Below are positions 49,894 to 60,034 of a stretch of 64,000 bases of DNA, piece by piece. The translations under genes were made by a program, and so were the position numbers. Origin of the DNA: Nocardioides psychrotolerans (GTDB lineage Bacteria; Actinomycetota; Actinomycetes; Propionibacteriales; Nocardioidaceae); assembly GCF_900113685.1 (NCBI RefSeq), contig NZ_FOQG01000011.1, forward strand, positions 62,001 through 126,000. Reading direction: 5' to 3'. The notes beneath the pieces are model-generated. The model was not told the DNA's origin and made no database searches. It saw only the letters and a list, made by a program, of their open reading frames with translations. Within the stretch, counting starts at the first letter, position 1. Each line of letters starts with the position of its first letter.

Positions 49894-50621
49894 AGCCCTT
49901 CCTCCTGCTGTCCATCCGGGCCGAGGCGGATGCGGCGGAGGAGGAGCACGACGCGTTCACCCGGTTCCTCGAGGTCGGCTCTGCCGATCTCGAGCGACGC
50001 CAGCTCGGGCAGGCCGGGCTGGGCTGGATCGACCTGGACCAGTGGTCCGGCATCGTCCTGGGCGGTGGCGCCTTCTGCGTCTCCGACCCGGAGCCTGAGA
50101 AGTCGGCCGAGCAGCGACGCACGGAGGAGGACCTGGAGCTGGTGCTCGACCGGGTCGTCGCGGCCGACTTCCCGTTCCTCGGCGCCTGCTACGGGATCGG
50201 AACCCTGGGTCGCCACCAGGGCGGCCTGGTGGACCGGTCCCACCCCGAGCCGGTCGGGCCGTTGTCCGTGTCGGTGACCGCCGACGGCGTCCAGGACGCG
50301 CTCTTCGCGGGTCTGCCGCGCAGCTTCGCGGCCTACGGCGGCCACAAGGAGGCGCTCTCGGTCGTCCCCGACGGCGCGACGGTGCTGGCGACCTCGGCCG
50401 CCTGCCCGGTCCAGGCTTTCCGGGTGGGGGCGAACGTCTACGCCACCCAGTTCCACCCCGAGCTGGACCTGGCCGGGATCAGGACGCGTATCGCGGTCTA
50501 CGCGGGGCACGGGTACTTCGATCCCGCCGAGGTCGCCAGCCTGCAGGCGGCCGCCTCCGAGGTCCGGGTCGACCAGCCTGGGTTGCTGTTGCGCAACTTC
50601 TCGCACCTGCACGCCCGCTGA
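49890..50621 (+). CDS. Class I glutamine-amidotransferase-like protein
   Basis: A 243-residue protein with the class I GATase triad: Cys100 in FLGACYGIG and His/Glu in TQFHPELDL near 190. It resembles the stand-alone GMP-synthase-like glutaminase domains that may amidate or hydrolyse gamma-glutamyl compounds. It is not fused to a synthetase, and no partner subunit is nearby. The GTG start overlaps the trmI stop, so it is translationally coupled. The substrate is unknown. Confidence 0.85.
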   Translation: MKPFLLLSIRAEADAAEEEHDAFTRFLEVGSADLERRQLGQAGLGWIDLDQWSGIVLGGGAFCVSDPEPEKSAEQRRTEEDLELVLDRVVAADFPFLGACYGIGTLGRHQGGLVDRSHPEPVGPLSVSVTADGVQDALFAGLPRSFAAYGGHKEALSVVPDGATVLATSAACPVQAFRVGANVYATQFHPELDLAGIRTRIAVYAGHGYFDPAEVASLQAAASEVRVDQPGLLLRNFSHLHAR

Positions 50622-50722
50622 CCTGTTGCCGGGGCGAGGGCAAAACGTGACCAACACCGGCGAATATCCACGTCGGTTGTGTGGCCACCCCGGTAGTGTC
50701 ACAAGAACAGGAGGTGGACCTC

Positions 50723-52477
50723 ATGTCGTCGACAGATGGTGTGTCCAGCGGTAGCGGTCGGAACAGCGCTGAGCTCGAGAGCCAGGTGCGCTTCCTCGAG
50801 TCCGAGGTGACCGAGCTGCGCCGGCGTCTCGACGAAGCGCCCACGCAGTCTCGCGGTGTGGAGCTTCGTCTCGCCGATGCCCAACGGTCCTTGGCAGCGG
50901 TGACCTCGCAGAACGAGCGCCTCGCGGACACGCTGCGCGAGGCCCGCGACCAGATCATGAAGCTCAAGGACGAGGTCGACCGGCTCGCCCAGCCGCCGGC
51001 CGGTTTCGGCACCTTCCTGGCGCGCAACGGGGACGACTCCGTGGACGTCTTCACGGGCGGACGCAAGCTGCGCGTCAACGTCAGCCCCGGTGTCGAGCTC
51101 GACGAGCTCCGCCGCGGCCAGGAAGTGATGCTCAACGAGGCGCTCAACGTCGTCGCCGCGTTCGACTACGAGCAGGTCGGCGAGGTGGTGATGTTCAAGG
51201 AGCTGCTCGCCGACGGCGAGCGAGCGCTCGTGATCGCCAACGCCGACGAGGAGCGCGTCGTACGCCTCGCGGAGCCGCTCCTGCAGGAGAAGATCCGGGC
51301 CGGGGACTCGCTGTTGCTCGACTCGCGAGCCGGCTACGTCTACGAGAAGGTGCCCAAGTCCGAGGTGGAGGAGCTCGTCCTCGAAGAGGTCCCCGACATC
51401 GACTACGAGTCGATCGGCGGTCTCGGCAGGCAGATCGAGCAGATCCGCGACGCCGTGGAGCTGCCCTACCTGCACCCCGAGCTCTTCAAGGAGCACCAGC
51501 TCAAGCCGCCCAAGGGCGTGCTGCTCTACGGGCCCCCGGGATGCGGCAAGACGCTGATCGCGAAGGCCGTCGCCAACTCGCTGGCCAAGAAGGTCGCGGC
51601 CAAGACCGGGCAGGAGGGGAAGTCCTACTTCCTCAACATCAAGGGTCCCGAGCTGCTCAACAAATATGTCGGCGAGACCGAGCGGCACATCCGGCTGGTC
51701 TTCCAGCGCGCGCGTGAGAAGGCCAGCGAGGGCACCCCGGTCATCGTGTTCTTCGACGAGATGGACTCCCTCTTCCGCACCCGTGGCTCAGGTGTCTCCT
51801 CGGACGTGGAGAACACCATCGTCCCGCAGCTGCTCAGCGAGATCGACGGCGTCGAGCTGCTCGAGAACGTGCTGGTCATCGGCGCCTCCAACCGCGAGGA
51901 CATGATCGACCCCGCCATCCTGCGCCCGGGTCGGCTCGACGTGAAGATCAAGATCGAGCGGCCCGACGCGGAGTCAGCGCGCGACATCTTCACCAAGTAC
52001 CTCCTCGCCGAGCTGCCGCTGCACGCGGACGACCTCGCCGAGTTCGGTGGCGACCGGCAGGCCTGCGTGGACGCGATGATCCGCGCGACGGTCGAGCGGA
52101 TGTACACCGAGACCGAGGAGAACCGCTTCCTCGAGGTCACCTACGCCAACGGTGACAAGGAGGTCCTCTACTTCAAGGACTTCAACTCCGGCGCCATGAT
52201 CCAGAACATCGTGGACCGGTCGAAGAAGATGGCCATCAAGGACCTGCTGGACCACGACCAGAAGGGCTTGCGGGTCTCGCACCTGCTCCAGGCCTGCGTC
52301 GACGAGTTCAAGGAGAACGAGGACCTCCCCAACACCACCAACCCCGACGACTGGGCCCGCATCTCGGGCAAGAAGGGCGAGCGGATCGTCTTCATCCGCA
52401 CGCTCGTCACCGGCAAGCAGGGCACCGAGCCCGGCCGGTCGATCGACACCGTGGCCAACACCGGTCAGTACCTCTAG
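50723..52477 (+). CDS. mpa: Proteasome-activating ATPase Mpa/ARC
   Basis: Hexameric AAA+ unfoldase that recognises Pup on tagged proteins and feeds them to the 20S proteasome. The 584-residue protein has the N-terminal coiled coil (about 15-90; [18 protein letters not shown]) that binds Pup, tandem OB folds (95-225), and an AAA domain with GPPGCGKT at about 270, [12 protein letters not shown], and arginine-finger and sensor regions. It ends in GQYL, the penultimate-Tyr motif that opens the proteasome gate. ATG 50723 has AGGAGGTG 7 nt upstream and TAGTGT as a likely -10 further up, one of the few clearly leadered genes here. Confidence 0.96.
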   Translation: MSSTDGVSSGSGRNSAELESQVRFLESEVTELRRRLDEAPTQSRGVELRLADAQRSLAAVTSQNERLADTLREARDQIMKLKDEVDRLAQPPAGFGTFLARNGDDSVDVFTGGRKLRVNVSPGVELDELRRGQEVMLNEALNVVAAFDYEQVGEVVMFKELLADGERALVIANADEERVVRLAEPLLQEKIRAGDSLLLDSRAGYVYEKVPKSEVEELVLEEVPDIDYESIGGLGRQIEQIRDAVELPYLHPELFKEHQLKPPKGVLLYGPPGCGKTLIAKAVANSLAKKVAAKTGQEGKSYFLNIKGPELLNKYVGETERHIRLVFQRAREKASEGTPVIVFFDEMDSLFRTRGSGVSSDVENTIVPQLLSEIDGVELLENVLVIGASNREDMIDPAILRPGRLDVKIKIERPDAESARDIFTKYLLAELPLHADDLAEFGGDRQACVDAMIRATVERMYTETEENRFLEVTYANGDKEVLYFKDFNSGAMIQNIVDRSKKMAIKDLLDHDQKGLRVSHLLQACVDEFKENEDLPNTTNPDDWARISGKKGERIVFIRTLVTGKQGTEPGRSIDTVANTGQYL

Positions 52478-52488
52478 CCCCGCCCCCC

Positions 52489-53112
52489 TCAGACCGGCGC
52501 AGCTCGCCCGAGGTAGCCGAACGACCACGGCCGGGCGACGCGGGGACCGGGCAGGTAGTCGGTCGAGAGCTCGATGATCTCCAGACCGGCCGCCTGCACC
52601 AGGGACGCGATGTCACGGGTGAGGTGGCAGCCACCTGCGACGCGGCGTTGCAGCGGCTCCAGGCGTGCTTGCCACGTTGCCACGCCCGCCTGCGGTGCCA
52701 GACCGTGCTCCAGGAAGTGGAAGCTGCCCGTCGGCCTCAGGACACGGCGCACCTCGGCGAGGGCCTGCTCGACGTCGGGGATGGTGCACAGCGTGAACGT
52801 GGACAGGACCACGTCGTACGACGCCTCGCTCGCGGCGAGGCGCTGGCCGTCGAGGCCGACGCGTTCGACGTGCACCCGGCTGTTGCGGCGGCGATCCTCC
52901 GACAACGACCAGCCGAGGTCGGAGGGCTCCACGGCGGACAGCGTCGCCACCTCCGAGGAGAGGTGCGGCACGTTGAGGCCGCTGCCGAAGCCGAGCTCGA
53001 GCACGTCACCCGAGACACCCGCGCACACCCTCGCCCTCAACGCCTCGATGTCGGGGCCGCGCAGCGCCCTGTCGACGAGCCGGGGGACGACCCGGTCTTC
53101 CCATGCACCCAT
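52489..53112 (-). CDS. Class I SAM-dependent methyltransferase
   Basis: A 207-residue Rossmann methyltransferase. Motif I is VLELGFGSGLNVPHL (about 37-51), the acidic end of strand 2 is AVEPSD, and motif IV/V read SYDVVLSTFTLCTIPDVEQALAEVRRVLRP. It belongs to the broad UbiE/COQ5-like Methyltransf_11 type; the acceptor is unknown. ATG 53112 with AAGGAG upstream. It sits on the opposite strand inside the proteasome block, converging with mpa at an 11-nt distance, so it looks like a local insertion. Confidence 0.86.
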   Translation of the reverse strand: MGAWEDRVVPRLVDRALRGPDIEALRARVCAGVSGDVLELGFGSGLNVPHLSSEVATLSAVEPSDLGWSLSEDRRRNSRVHVERVGLDGQRLAASEASYDVVLSTFTLCTIPDVEQALAEVRRVLRPTGSFHFLEHGLAPQAGVATWQARLEPLQRRVAGGCHLTRDIASLVQAAGLEIIELSTDYLPGPRVARPWSFGYLGRAAPV

Positions 53113-53218
53113 CAGTCGACTCCTTCGACACCTCGGCGGGTGAGCCCACCCGTGGGCCCAGCGTGCTACAGATATTCGGCGACGTCACCGTGGCGGTCGC
53201 AGCTCGAAAGGTTTTCCC

Positions 53219-53293
53219 GTGAAGATCATCATCATCATCGTCGTCGTCCTCGTGATCATCTACCTGGCCCAGATGGTGCTCCGCAAGCGCTGA
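53219..53293 (+). CDS. 24-residue membrane microprotein upstream of dop
   Basis: GTG opens a frame of 24 codons reading [20 protein letters not shown] and then LRKR before TGA: one hydrophobic helix with a basic cytosolic end, i.e. a plausible N-out single-span membrane peptide. AAAGG lies 7 nt upstream, a good ribosome site. It ends 28 nt before the dop start, and the dop -10 (TACGCT) lies within that gap. It is too short for family assignment. The repeated ATC/GTC codons could also be chance, so reality depends on conservation. Confidence 0.5.
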   Translation: MKIIIIIVVVLVIIYLAQMVLRKR

Positions 53294-53321
53294 GCCTCAC
53301 CGCGGCACGTACGCTCGACCC

Positions 53322-54830
53322 ATGAGCGTCCGGCGAGTGATGGGCACTGAGGTCGAGTACGGCATCTCGGTCCAGGGTCAACCCCTGGCCAACCCGATGG
53401 TGGCCTCGTCGCAGGTGGTGAACGCCTACGCGTCCGCCACGGTCAAGGCTCGTCGGGCGCGGTGGGACTTCGAGGAGGAGTCGCCGCTGCGCGACGCGCG
53501 TGGGTTCGACATGTCCCGGCAGGTCGCGGACCCCAGCCAGCTCACCGACGAGGACCTCGGGCTCGCCAACGTGATCCTCACCAACGGCGCCCGGCTCTAC
53601 GTCGACCACGCGCACCCGGAGTACGCCACTCCCGAGGTCACCAGCCCCCTCGACATCGTTTTGTGGGACAAGGCCGGCGAGCAGGTCATGCTCGACGCGC
53701 AGCGACGCGCGGGGTTGCTCCCGGGGGGCGCACCCATCGCGATGTACAAGAACAACACCGACAACAAGGGCGCTTCTTACGGCGCCCACGAGAACTACCT
53801 GATGCGCCGCAGCACGCCCTTCGCGGACATCGTGCGCCACCTGACGCCGTTCTTCGTCAGCCGACAGGTCGTGTGCGGGGCCGGGCGTGTGGGGATCGGC
53901 CAGGACGGCCGCGGGCACGGCTTCCAGGTCAGTCAGCGCGCCGACTTCTTCGAGGTCGAGGTGGGCCTCGAGACCACCCTCAAGCGGCCCATCATCAACA
54001 CCCGCGACGAGCCGCACGCCGACCCCGAGAAGTACCGACGCCTCCACGTCATCATCGGCGACGCCAATCTCTCGGAGATATCCACCTACCTCAAGGTCGG
54101 CACGACGTCCCTGGTCCTGGCGATGATCGAGGACAAGTTCATCGCCACCGACTTCAGCGTCGACGGCCCGGTCTCGGCCCTGCGAGCCGTCTCCCACGAC
54201 CCCTCCTTGAAGCAGACCTTCACGCTCGGCGACGGACGCACCCTGACCGCCGTGCAGCTGCAGCTGGAATACCTCGACCTGGCGAAGAAATACGTCGAGG
54301 ACCGGCTCGGCTCGGACGCCGACGCCCAGACCGTCGACGTCCTCGCGCGCTGGGAGTCGGTCCTCGACCGCCTCGAAGAGGACCCGATGCTCTGCGCCGC
54401 CGAGCTGGACTGGGTGGCAAAGCTCAAGCTCCTGGAGCAGTACCGCGACCGCGACGGCCTGGCGTGGGACGACGCCAAGCTCGCGCTGATCGACCTGCAG
54501 TACTCCGACATCCGTCCCGAGAAGGGCCTCTACAACAAGCTGGTGGCCTCGGGCCGGATCGACCGGCTCCTCGGCGACGCGGCCGTCGAGCGCGCTATGC
54601 ACGACCCGCCGACCGACACCCGCGCCTACTTCCGCGGTCGGTGCCTGGAGAAGTACGCCGAGCACGTCGCCGCCGCCTCCTGGGACTCCGTCATCTTCGA
54701 CCTCCCGGGGCGTGAGTCGCTGCAGCGGGTGCCCACTATCGATCCGCTGCGTGGCAGCAAGGCGCACGTCGGTGAGCTCCTGGACCGGTGCGACACCGCC
54801 GAGCAGCTGTTCACCGCCCTGACACGTTGA
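53322..54830 (+). CDS. dop: Depupylase/deamidase Dop
   Basis: Deamidates the C-terminal Gln of Pup to Glu and also removes Pup from substrates. The 502-residue glutamine-synthetase-like protein starts [15 protein letters not shown] (nucleotide-binding Glu residues), has [16 protein letters not shown] with nucleophilic Asp95, and [17 protein letters not shown]. It contains the Dop-specific loop around 40-80 ([20 protein letters not shown]), which distinguishes it from PafA. ATG with TACGCT 6 nt upstream (leaderless). Its stop codon lies in the stem of a large hairpin. Confidence 0.96.
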   Translation: MSVRRVMGTEVEYGISVQGQPLANPMVASSQVVNAYASATVKARRARWDFEEESPLRDARGFDMSRQVADPSQLTDEDLGLANVILTNGARLYVDHAHPEYATPEVTSPLDIVLWDKAGEQVMLDAQRRAGLLPGGAPIAMYKNNTDNKGASYGAHENYLMRRSTPFADIVRHLTPFFVSRQVVCGAGRVGIGQDGRGHGFQVSQRADFFEVEVGLETTLKRPIINTRDEPHADPEKYRRLHVIIGDANLSEISTYLKVGTTSLVLAMIEDKFIATDFSVDGPVSALRAVSHDPSLKQTFTLGDGRTLTAVQLQLEYLDLAKKYVEDRLGSDADAQTVDVLARWESVLDRLEEDPMLCAAELDWVAKLKLLEQYRDRDGLAWDDAKLALIDLQYSDIRPEKGLYNKLVASGRIDRLLGDAAVERAMHDPPTDTRAYFRGRCLEKYAEHVAAASWDSVIFDLPGRESLQRVPTIDPLRGSKAHVGELLDRCDTAEQLFTALTR

Positions 54831-54858
54831 GTCCTCGCCCCCGCGGGGGCGAGGACTC
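54829..54858. terminator. 14-bp hairpin overlapping the dop stop codon
   Basis: GAGTCCTCGCCCCC followed by GC and GGGGGCGAGGACTC is a 30-nt perfect palindrome whose first bases are the last two of the dop TGA. It has no T-tract. It separates dop from pup, which has its own promoter, and would be disrupted by ribosomes finishing dop. Confidence 0.65.
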
Positions 54859-54919
54859 CGGCCGATTCCGCTGCTCGAGCCTGTCGAAACGACTGGGGGT
54901 GAGTGGATAGGGTCGGGAC

Positions 54920-55117
54920 ATGGCCCAAGAGCAGAAGCAACCGCGCAAGTCCTCGGAGACCGAGGAGGCGACCCAGGTCGCCCCCGAGACCGACGTCGCC
55001 GAGCGCAGGGAAGCCCTGGAAGGTGACATCGACGCGATCCTCGACGAGATCGACGAGGTCTTGGAGTCGAACGCCGAGGACTTCGTGAAGTCGTTCATCC
55101 AGAAGGGCGGCCAGTGA
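54920..55117 (+). CDS. pup: Prokaryotic ubiquitin-like protein Pup
   Basis: The 65-residue protein modifier that is attached through its C-terminal residue to lysines of proteins destined for the proteasome. It is intrinsically disordered and acidic; the helical segment [20 protein letters not shown] is the Mpa-binding region, and the C-terminus [10 protein letters not shown] ends in Gln, requiring Dop deamidation before ligation. ATG with TAGGGT 6 nt upstream (leaderless). Its stop overlaps the prcB start (GTGA), coupling tag and protease synthesis. Confidence 0.97.
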   Translation: MAQEQKQPRKSSETEEATQVAPETDVAERREALEGDIDAILDEIDEVLESNAEDFVKSFIQKGGQ

Positions 55118-55968
55118 CCGACCCTCGGCTTCCCGCCGCCTACCTGCAGCCGGGGACCTCGTCGTTCAGCGACTTCCTGGCCTCCCAGTCCCCGGACCTC
55201 CTCCCGGGGCGTCGGGCGCTTCCCCAGGGACAGGTGGGCGATCTCGCCCCGCACGGGACGACGATCGTCGCCGCGACGTTCCCCGGTGGCGTGGTCATGG
55301 CCGGTGACCGCCGCGCGACGATGGGCAACATCATCGCCCAGCGCGACATCGAGAAGGTCTTCCCGTCCGACGAGTACTCCATCGTCGGCATCGCCGGCGC
55401 TGCTGGCCTCGCGGTCGAGATGGTCCGACTGTTCCAGACCGAGCTCGAGCACTACGAGAAGATCGAGGGCACGACGCTGTCGATGGACGGCAAGGCCAAC
55501 CGTCTCTCGGCCCTGATCCGCGCCAACCTAGGGATGGCGATGCAGGGTCTCGCCGTCGTGCCGCTGTTCGCCGGCTTCGACCTGCGTCAGGGCCACGGGC
55601 GGATCTTCAGCTACGACGTCACGGGCGGGCGCTACGAGGAGCAGGCGTTCTTCTCGGTCGGCTCCGGCTCGCTCTTCGCCAAGGGTTCGCTCAAGAAGCT
55701 CTACCGCGAGGACCTCGACGAGACCGGGTGCGTCACCGCGCTCGTCCAGGCGCTCTACGACGCCGCGGACGACGACTCCGCGACGGGCGGACCTGACCTC
55801 GCGCGGCGGATCTTCCCGGTCGTGCGGGTCATCACCGCCGAGGGCGGGCGGCGCGTGCCCGACGACGAGGTCGCCGAGATCGCCGACCGGGTCATCGCGG
55901 GACGGATGATCCGGCCCGACGGCCCGGGCGCACCCCTGACCGGTGGAGCGACGGGGGGCAACCGATGA
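55114..55968 (+). CDS. prcB: 20S proteasome beta subunit
   Basis: Catalytic N-terminal-nucleophile hydrolase subunit. The first 48 residues are a propeptide ending PHG; autocleavage exposes Thr49 (G-TTIVAATF). [15 protein letters not shown] supplies the catalytic Asp-Arg region and the Lys is in IEKVF. Mature length is about 236. The GTG start overlaps pup and its stop overlaps prcA, so pup-prcB-prcA is a tightly coupled operon. Confidence 0.96.
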   Translation: MTDPRLPAAYLQPGTSSFSDFLASQSPDLLPGRRALPQGQVGDLAPHGTTIVAATFPGGVVMAGDRRATMGNIIAQRDIEKVFPSDEYSIVGIAGAAGLAVEMVRLFQTELEHYEKIEGTTLSMDGKANRLSALIRANLGMAMQGLAVVPLFAGFDLRQGHGRIFSYDVTGGRYEEQAFFSVGSGSLFAKGSLKKLYREDLDETGCVTALVQALYDAADDDSATGGPDLARRIFPVVRVITAEGGRRVPDDEVAEIADRVIAGRMIRPDGPGAPLTGGATGGNR

Positions 55969-56858
55969 GCATGCCGTTCTACGTCTCGCCCGAGCAGCTG
56001 ATGAAGGACCGGGCGGACTTTGCGCGCAAGGGCATCGCCCGGGGTCGCTCCGTCGTGACGATCCAGTACGCCGAAGGCATCCTCTTCGCCTCGGAGAACC
56101 CCTCGCAGGCGCTGCACAAGGTCTCGGAGATCTACGACCGGATCGCCTTCGCGGCCGTCGGTCGCTACAACGAGTTCGAGAACCTCCGCATCGCCGGCGT
56201 ACGCCTGGCCGACATGCGCGGCTACGCCTACGACCGGCGCGACGTCACCGGTCGGGGCCTGGCCAACGCCTACGCCCAGACGCTCGGCACGATCTTCTCC
56301 AGCGGTGGTGAGAAGCCCTACGAGGTGGAGCTCTTCGTGGCCGAGATCGGCGACACCGCCGACGGCGACCAGATCTTCCGCCTCACCTACGACGGGCAGG
56401 TGGCCGACGAGCAGGGCTTCGCGGTGATGGGCGGTGCGTCCGACATGGTCGCCACCTACATCAAGGAGCACTACAAGCCCGACCAGTCGCTCGAGAGCGC
56501 CGTGCGCCTGGCGGTCGCTGCCCTCGGTCACACCGACGACGCCGATCGCGTCATCGACGTCGACCACCTCGAGGTGGCCATCCTGGACCGGACCCGGAGC
56601 CAGCCCCGCAAGTTCAGCCGGGTCAGCCCGGCGCGGTTGTCGACGCTGCTGGGGGAGCGAGGCCCGTCCACGCCGGACGAGCCCGACCCCGAGGACACCC
56701 GTCCTGGCACGGCGTCCAGCGCCGGTGGGCCGGACGACCCGAGCGACCCCACAGACCAGACCAGCGGTCACGTCGCGCCGCTGGAGGATCCCGTGACGGG
56801 TGAGTCGGAGCCGCCGGTGGCACCGACCTCGGGTGTCCCGGGCGGCCCCGCTCTGTGA
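55965..56858 (+). CDS. prcA: 20S proteasome alpha subunit
   Basis: Structural outer-ring subunit, 297 residues. The N-terminal gate region [27 protein letters not shown] is family-typical, and the body (40-225) is the alpha-type Ntn fold without a catalytic Thr. The C-terminal 70 residues ([20 protein letters not shown] onward) are Pro/Asp/Ser-rich and disordered, longer than in mycobacteria. ATG overlaps prcB by ATGA, and the next NUDIX gene overlaps its stop by GTGA. Confidence 0.95.
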   Translation: MSMPFYVSPEQLMKDRADFARKGIARGRSVVTIQYAEGILFASENPSQALHKVSEIYDRIAFAAVGRYNEFENLRIAGVRLADMRGYAYDRRDVTGRGLANAYAQTLGTIFSSGGEKPYEVELFVAEIGDTADGDQIFRLTYDGQVADEQGFAVMGGASDMVATYIKEHYKPDQSLESAVRLAVAALGHTDDADRVIDVDHLEVAILDRTRSQPRKFSRVSPARLSTLLGERGPSTPDEPDPEDTRPGTASSAGGPDDPSDPTDQTSGHVAPLEDPVTGESEPPVAPTSGVPGGPAL

Positions 56859-57394
56859 CTTCTGACGGTGTGGCGGGCTGGGAGCAGGTAGGGGAGGACC
56901 GGCCCGTCTACGCCGGCTACACACGCGTCGTACGTCGCCGCATGCGGCAGGCCGACGGCCGCGAGAGCGACTGGGACCTGGTCGAGAGCCCCGACTCCGT
57001 GGTGGTGCTCGCCCTCACCCCTGCTCGGCAGGTGGTGGCGATCCGCCAGTTCCGTCCCGGGCCCGACCGGGTGATGCCCTCGTTGCCCGGAGGGCTGATC
57101 GACGAGGGCGAGAGTGTCCTCGACGCGGCCGCCCGCGAGCTGCTGGAGGAGACCGGCTACGTCGGCGAGCGGTGGGACGTCGTCACCCGCACCACGCCCT
57201 ACAAGAGCACCGAGAGTCGGTGGGTGACGGTCGCGCACGACTGCCTACGGTCCGCGCCGCAGTCCCTCGACGAGCACGAGGACATCGCGGTGTGCCTCCT
57301 GTCGCTGGCACAGCTTCGCGACGAGCTGCGCTCCGGCGGCTTCGGCACCACCGACCAGGCGTACCTCGCGCTGGATCATCTCGGTCTTCTCTGA
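56855..57394 (+). CDS. NUDIX hydrolase (ADP-ribose pyrophosphatase-like)
   Basis: A 179-residue Nudix protein. The box [22 protein letters not shown] followed by GY fits GX5EX7REUXEEXGU exactly (about 80-102). [21 protein letters not shown] just before it is typical of ADP-ribose/ADP-sugar pyrophosphatases of the NudF type. The GTG start overlaps the prcA stop, so it is translated with the proteasome subunits, an unusual companion. A palindromic repeat pair begins 12 nt past its stop. Confidence 0.9.
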   Translation: MTSDGVAGWEQVGEDRPVYAGYTRVVRRRMRQADGRESDWDLVESPDSVVVLALTPARQVVAIRQFRPGPDRVMPSLPGGLIDEGESVLDAAARELLEETGYVGERWDVVTRTTPYKSTESRWVTVAHDCLRSAPQSLDEHEDIAVCLLSLAQLRDELRSGGFGTTDQAYLALDHLGLL

Positions 57395-57405
57395 CGGGCT
57401 GGAGC

Positions 57406-57468
57406 TGCGGTTTGGTCACCGCCCGCGGCCCCAGGCCCCCAGGACATGCGGTTGGTGACCAAACCGCA
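57406..57468. repeat. REP-like palindromic repeat pair, locus A
   Basis: TGCGGTTTGGTCACC (57406-57420) is exactly complementary to 57454-57468, with a 33-nt loop. The right-hand part (57447-57468) is itself a 22-nt near-palindrome, the exact reverse complement of the unit at 60035-60056. It starts 12 nt after the NUDIX stop codon and would also act as an mRNA 3' hairpin. Confidence 0.88.
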
Positions 57469-57558
57469 CATCGTCAGTGCGTGTGACGGGTCCGACGGAT
57501 ATCCACAGGCCGCCGTGGGTCGGGTTTGCCGGACGCACCGGATGCCCAGGCTGAAGCC

Positions 57559-58569
57559 ATGACCGAGGACGCCGAGGAGCTACCCGAGCCGCCGCACTGG
57601 CGTCTGTTGACCTCTGAGCAGGTGGGCGATGCCCAGCGCGGGGAGGTACGCACGGCCGGGCATCGTCGCGTCAGCTTCGGTCTCTACCGCTCGGCGACCC
57701 AGGGCGACGAATGGTCTGAGCTGGTCAAGGACCTGCAGGCCTTCCGTCTGGTCCTGCCCGAGGGGGCTGCGTTCACCCACGTGACGGGAGCACGACTGCG
57801 GGGTTGGGACCTTCCCCAGCTGCCGCGCCAGGTGCCGGTCTTCGCGTCGGTCCCAGGTGATGTGGCGCGGCCGAGACGCTGTGGCCTCATCGTGTCGAGG
57901 TTGGTCAGCGATGCTCCCGACGAGTTGCGGCACGGCCTGCCCGTCGCGGCGGCTGAGGAGATCCTGCTGCGGGCGAGCCGCGACCTGGGGACCCTCGACG
58001 TCGCGATCATGCTCACGTCAGCACTGCGCGTGGGTGACATCGACCAGCAGCGCCTCGAGAGGCTCCTCGCGTCGCGTCGTCCCGGCGTACGACGCCTCCG
58101 GGCTGCGTGTCACTTGTCCGATCGGAAGTGCGAGTCGCCAGGAGAGGTGTTGCTGAAGATCCTCCACGACGTCTGCGACGTTCCTGCCGACCCGCAGGTG
58201 GAGCTCTTCGACGACCGTGGAACGTCCCTGGGACGAGCGGACCTGCTGCTGCGGGGGACTCGCCACGTCCACGAGTACGACGGCGGGCACCACCGCGACA
58301 AGGACCAGCACCGGACCGACCTGAGACGAGAGCGCGGCCTGTCGCCCCACTACGAGCGGCGTGGGTTCACCCTCGACGACCTGCTCAACCATCCCCTCAC
58401 AGTGATGCACGAGCTGGACCGGCTCCTGGAACGACCTCATCAGCTGCGACGGCTTCACCGGTGGCGATCCCTGGTCCTCAGCTCGTGCTACTCCGAGGAT
58501 TGCCGGGAGCGCCTGCACATGCGCTGGCAGCGGCTCACTGGCCAGGTGGAGTGGCAACCCACGGGGTAG
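57559..58569 (+). CDS. AbiEi-like/DUF559 (Vsr-like) endonuclease-domain protein
   Basis: A 336-residue protein. The N-terminal region (about 40-160; AFTHVTGARLRGWDLP, HGLPVAAAEEILLRAS) matches the AbiEi-like antitoxin/regulator module often fused in actinobacteria to a C-terminal DUF559 nuclease. That nuclease has ESPGEVLLKILHDVC, LGRADLLLRGTRHVHEYDGGHH (Asp, Glu-x-Asp) and a following RTDLRRERGL segment, so the PD-(D/E)XK active site looks intact. ATG 57559 has CAGGCT 6 nt upstream; an in-frame TTG at 57526 is possible. Copies of the same 22-nt palindrome flank it on both sides. It interrupts the otherwise conserved prcA-pafA neighbourhood and is probably an inserted, multicopy-type gene. 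The function is unknown. Confidence 0.72.
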   Translation: MTEDAEELPEPPHWRLLTSEQVGDAQRGEVRTAGHRRVSFGLYRSATQGDEWSELVKDLQAFRLVLPEGAAFTHVTGARLRGWDLPQLPRQVPVFASVPGDVARPRRCGLIVSRLVSDAPDELRHGLPVAAAEEILLRASRDLGTLDVAIMLTSALRVGDIDQQRLERLLASRRPGVRRLRAACHLSDRKCESPGEVLLKILHDVCDVPADPQVELFDDRGTSLGRADLLLRGTRHVHEYDGGHHRDKDQHRTDLRRERGLSPHYERRGFTLDDLLNHPLTVMHELDRLLERPHQLRRLHRWRSLVLSSCYSEDCRERLHMRWQRLTGQVEWQPTG

Positions 58570-58580
58570 GTCCGCATCGT

Positions 58581-58602
58581 TGCGGTTCGGGACCAAACCG
58601 CA
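58581..58602. repeat. REP-like palindromic unit, locus B
   Basis: A single 22-nt unit starting TGCGGTTCGGGACC, 20 of 22 bases identical to the right-hand units of loci A and C, located 12 nt after the stop of the DUF559 gene. It is a near-perfect palindrome by itself. Confidence 0.85.
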
Positions 58603-58659
58603 ACCTTGTCGCACGGGCAATGGGCAGACGGGCTGGATCGTGGGCCGTAGGGTCTGGGT

Positions 58660-60021
58660 GTGGACCGACGGATCTTCGGCATCGAGAACGAGTACGGCGT
58701 GACGTGCACGTTCAAGGGGCAGCGCCGGCTGAGTCCCGACGAGGTGGCCCGCTACCTCTTCCGCAAGGTGGTCAGCTGGGGCCGATCCAGCAACGTCTTC
58801 CTCCGCAACGGCGCGCGGCTCTACCTGGACGTCGGCAGCCACCCGGAGTACGCCACGCCTGAGTGCGACGACATCGCCGAGCTCGTGACGCACGACAAGG
58901 CGGGCGAGAGGGTCCTCGAGGGCCTGCTGCTCGACGCGGAGCAGCGACTCCACGACGAGGGCATCCAGGGCGAGATCTACCTCTTCAAGAACAACACCGA
59001 CTCTGCCGGAAACTCCTACGGCTGTCACGAGAACTACCTGGTGGGACGTGCCGGTGAGTTCAGCCGGCTGGCCGACATCCTGATCCCCTTTCTGGTGACC
59101 CGGCAGATCGTCGTCGGGGCCGGCAAGATCACGCAGACGCCACGCGGCGCGTCGTTCTCGGTCTCGCAGCGCGCCGAGCACATCTGGGAGGGCGTGAGCA
59201 GCGCGACCACGCGCAGCCGCCCGATCATCAACACCCGCGACGAGCCGCACGCGGACGCGGAAAAATACCGCCGGCTCCACGTGATCGTCGGTGACTCCAA
59301 CATGAGCGAGACCACCACGATGCTCAAGGTCGCGAGCTGCGACCTGGTGCTGCGGATGATCGAGGAGGGCGTGGTGATGCGCGACCTCACGATGGAGAAC
59401 CCGATCCGCGCCATCCGCGAGATCTCCCACGACATGACCGGGCGTCGCAAGGTCCGCCTGGCCAACGGGCGCGAGGCGAGCGCCCTGGAGATCCAGGGCG
59501 AATACCTTTCAAAGGCGCGTGACTTCGTGGACCGCCGTCAGATCAGCACGCCGCTCATCGAACGGTCGCTGGACCTGTGGGAGCGAGGTCTCAAGGCCGT
59601 CGAGTCAGACGATCTCGGCCTGGTGGACAGAGAGCTCGACTGGGTCATCAAGTGGAAGCTGATCGAGCGCTACCGTGCCACGCACGGACTGCCGCTGGAG
59701 CACCCGAGGATCGCCCAGCTCGACCTCGCCTACCACGACATCCACCGCGGACGAGGCCTCTACTACCTGCTCGAGAAGCGCGGCGCCGTGGCGCGGGTGA
59801 GCACCGACCTGAAGATCTTCGAGGCCAAGTCGGTCCCGCCGCAGACGACTCGTGCCCGACTGCGTGGTGAGTTCATCCGCAAGGCCCAGGAGCGGCGCCG
59901 CGACTTCACCGTGGACTGGGTTCACCTCAAGCTCAACGACCAGGCCCAACGCACCGTGCTGTGCAAGGACCCGTTCCGGGCCCACGACGAGCGCGTGCAG
60001 CGGCTCATCGACGGCATGTGA
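58660..60021 (+). CDS. pafA: Pup ligase PafA
   Basis: Activates Pup-Glu with ATP and ligates it to substrate lysines. The 453-residue protein is a Dop paralogue: [16 protein letters not shown] (nucleotide/metal Glu residues), [17 protein letters not shown] with catalytic Asp57, [17 protein letters not shown], and the C-terminal Pup/target-binding domain. It lacks the Dop loop. GTG with TAGGGT 6 nt upstream (leaderless). It is separated from pup-prcBA by the DUF559 insertion and followed by repeat locus C. Confidence 0.96.
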   Translation: MDRRIFGIENEYGVTCTFKGQRRLSPDEVARYLFRKVVSWGRSSNVFLRNGARLYLDVGSHPEYATPECDDIAELVTHDKAGERVLEGLLLDAEQRLHDEGIQGEIYLFKNNTDSAGNSYGCHENYLVGRAGEFSRLADILIPFLVTRQIVVGAGKITQTPRGASFSVSQRAEHIWEGVSSATTRSRPIINTRDEPHADAEKYRRLHVIVGDSNMSETTTMLKVASCDLVLRMIEEGVVMRDLTMENPIRAIREISHDMTGRRKVRLANGREASALEIQGEYLSKARDFVDRRQISTPLIERSLDLWERGLKAVESDDLGLVDRELDWVIKWKLIERYRATHGLPLEHPRIAQLDLAYHDIHRGRGLYYLLEKRGAVARVSTDLKIFEAKSVPPQTTRARLRGEFIRKAQERRRDFTVDWVHLKLNDQAQRTVLCKDPFRAHDERVQRLIDGM

Positions 60022-60034
60022 GCGCGCCACGGGT

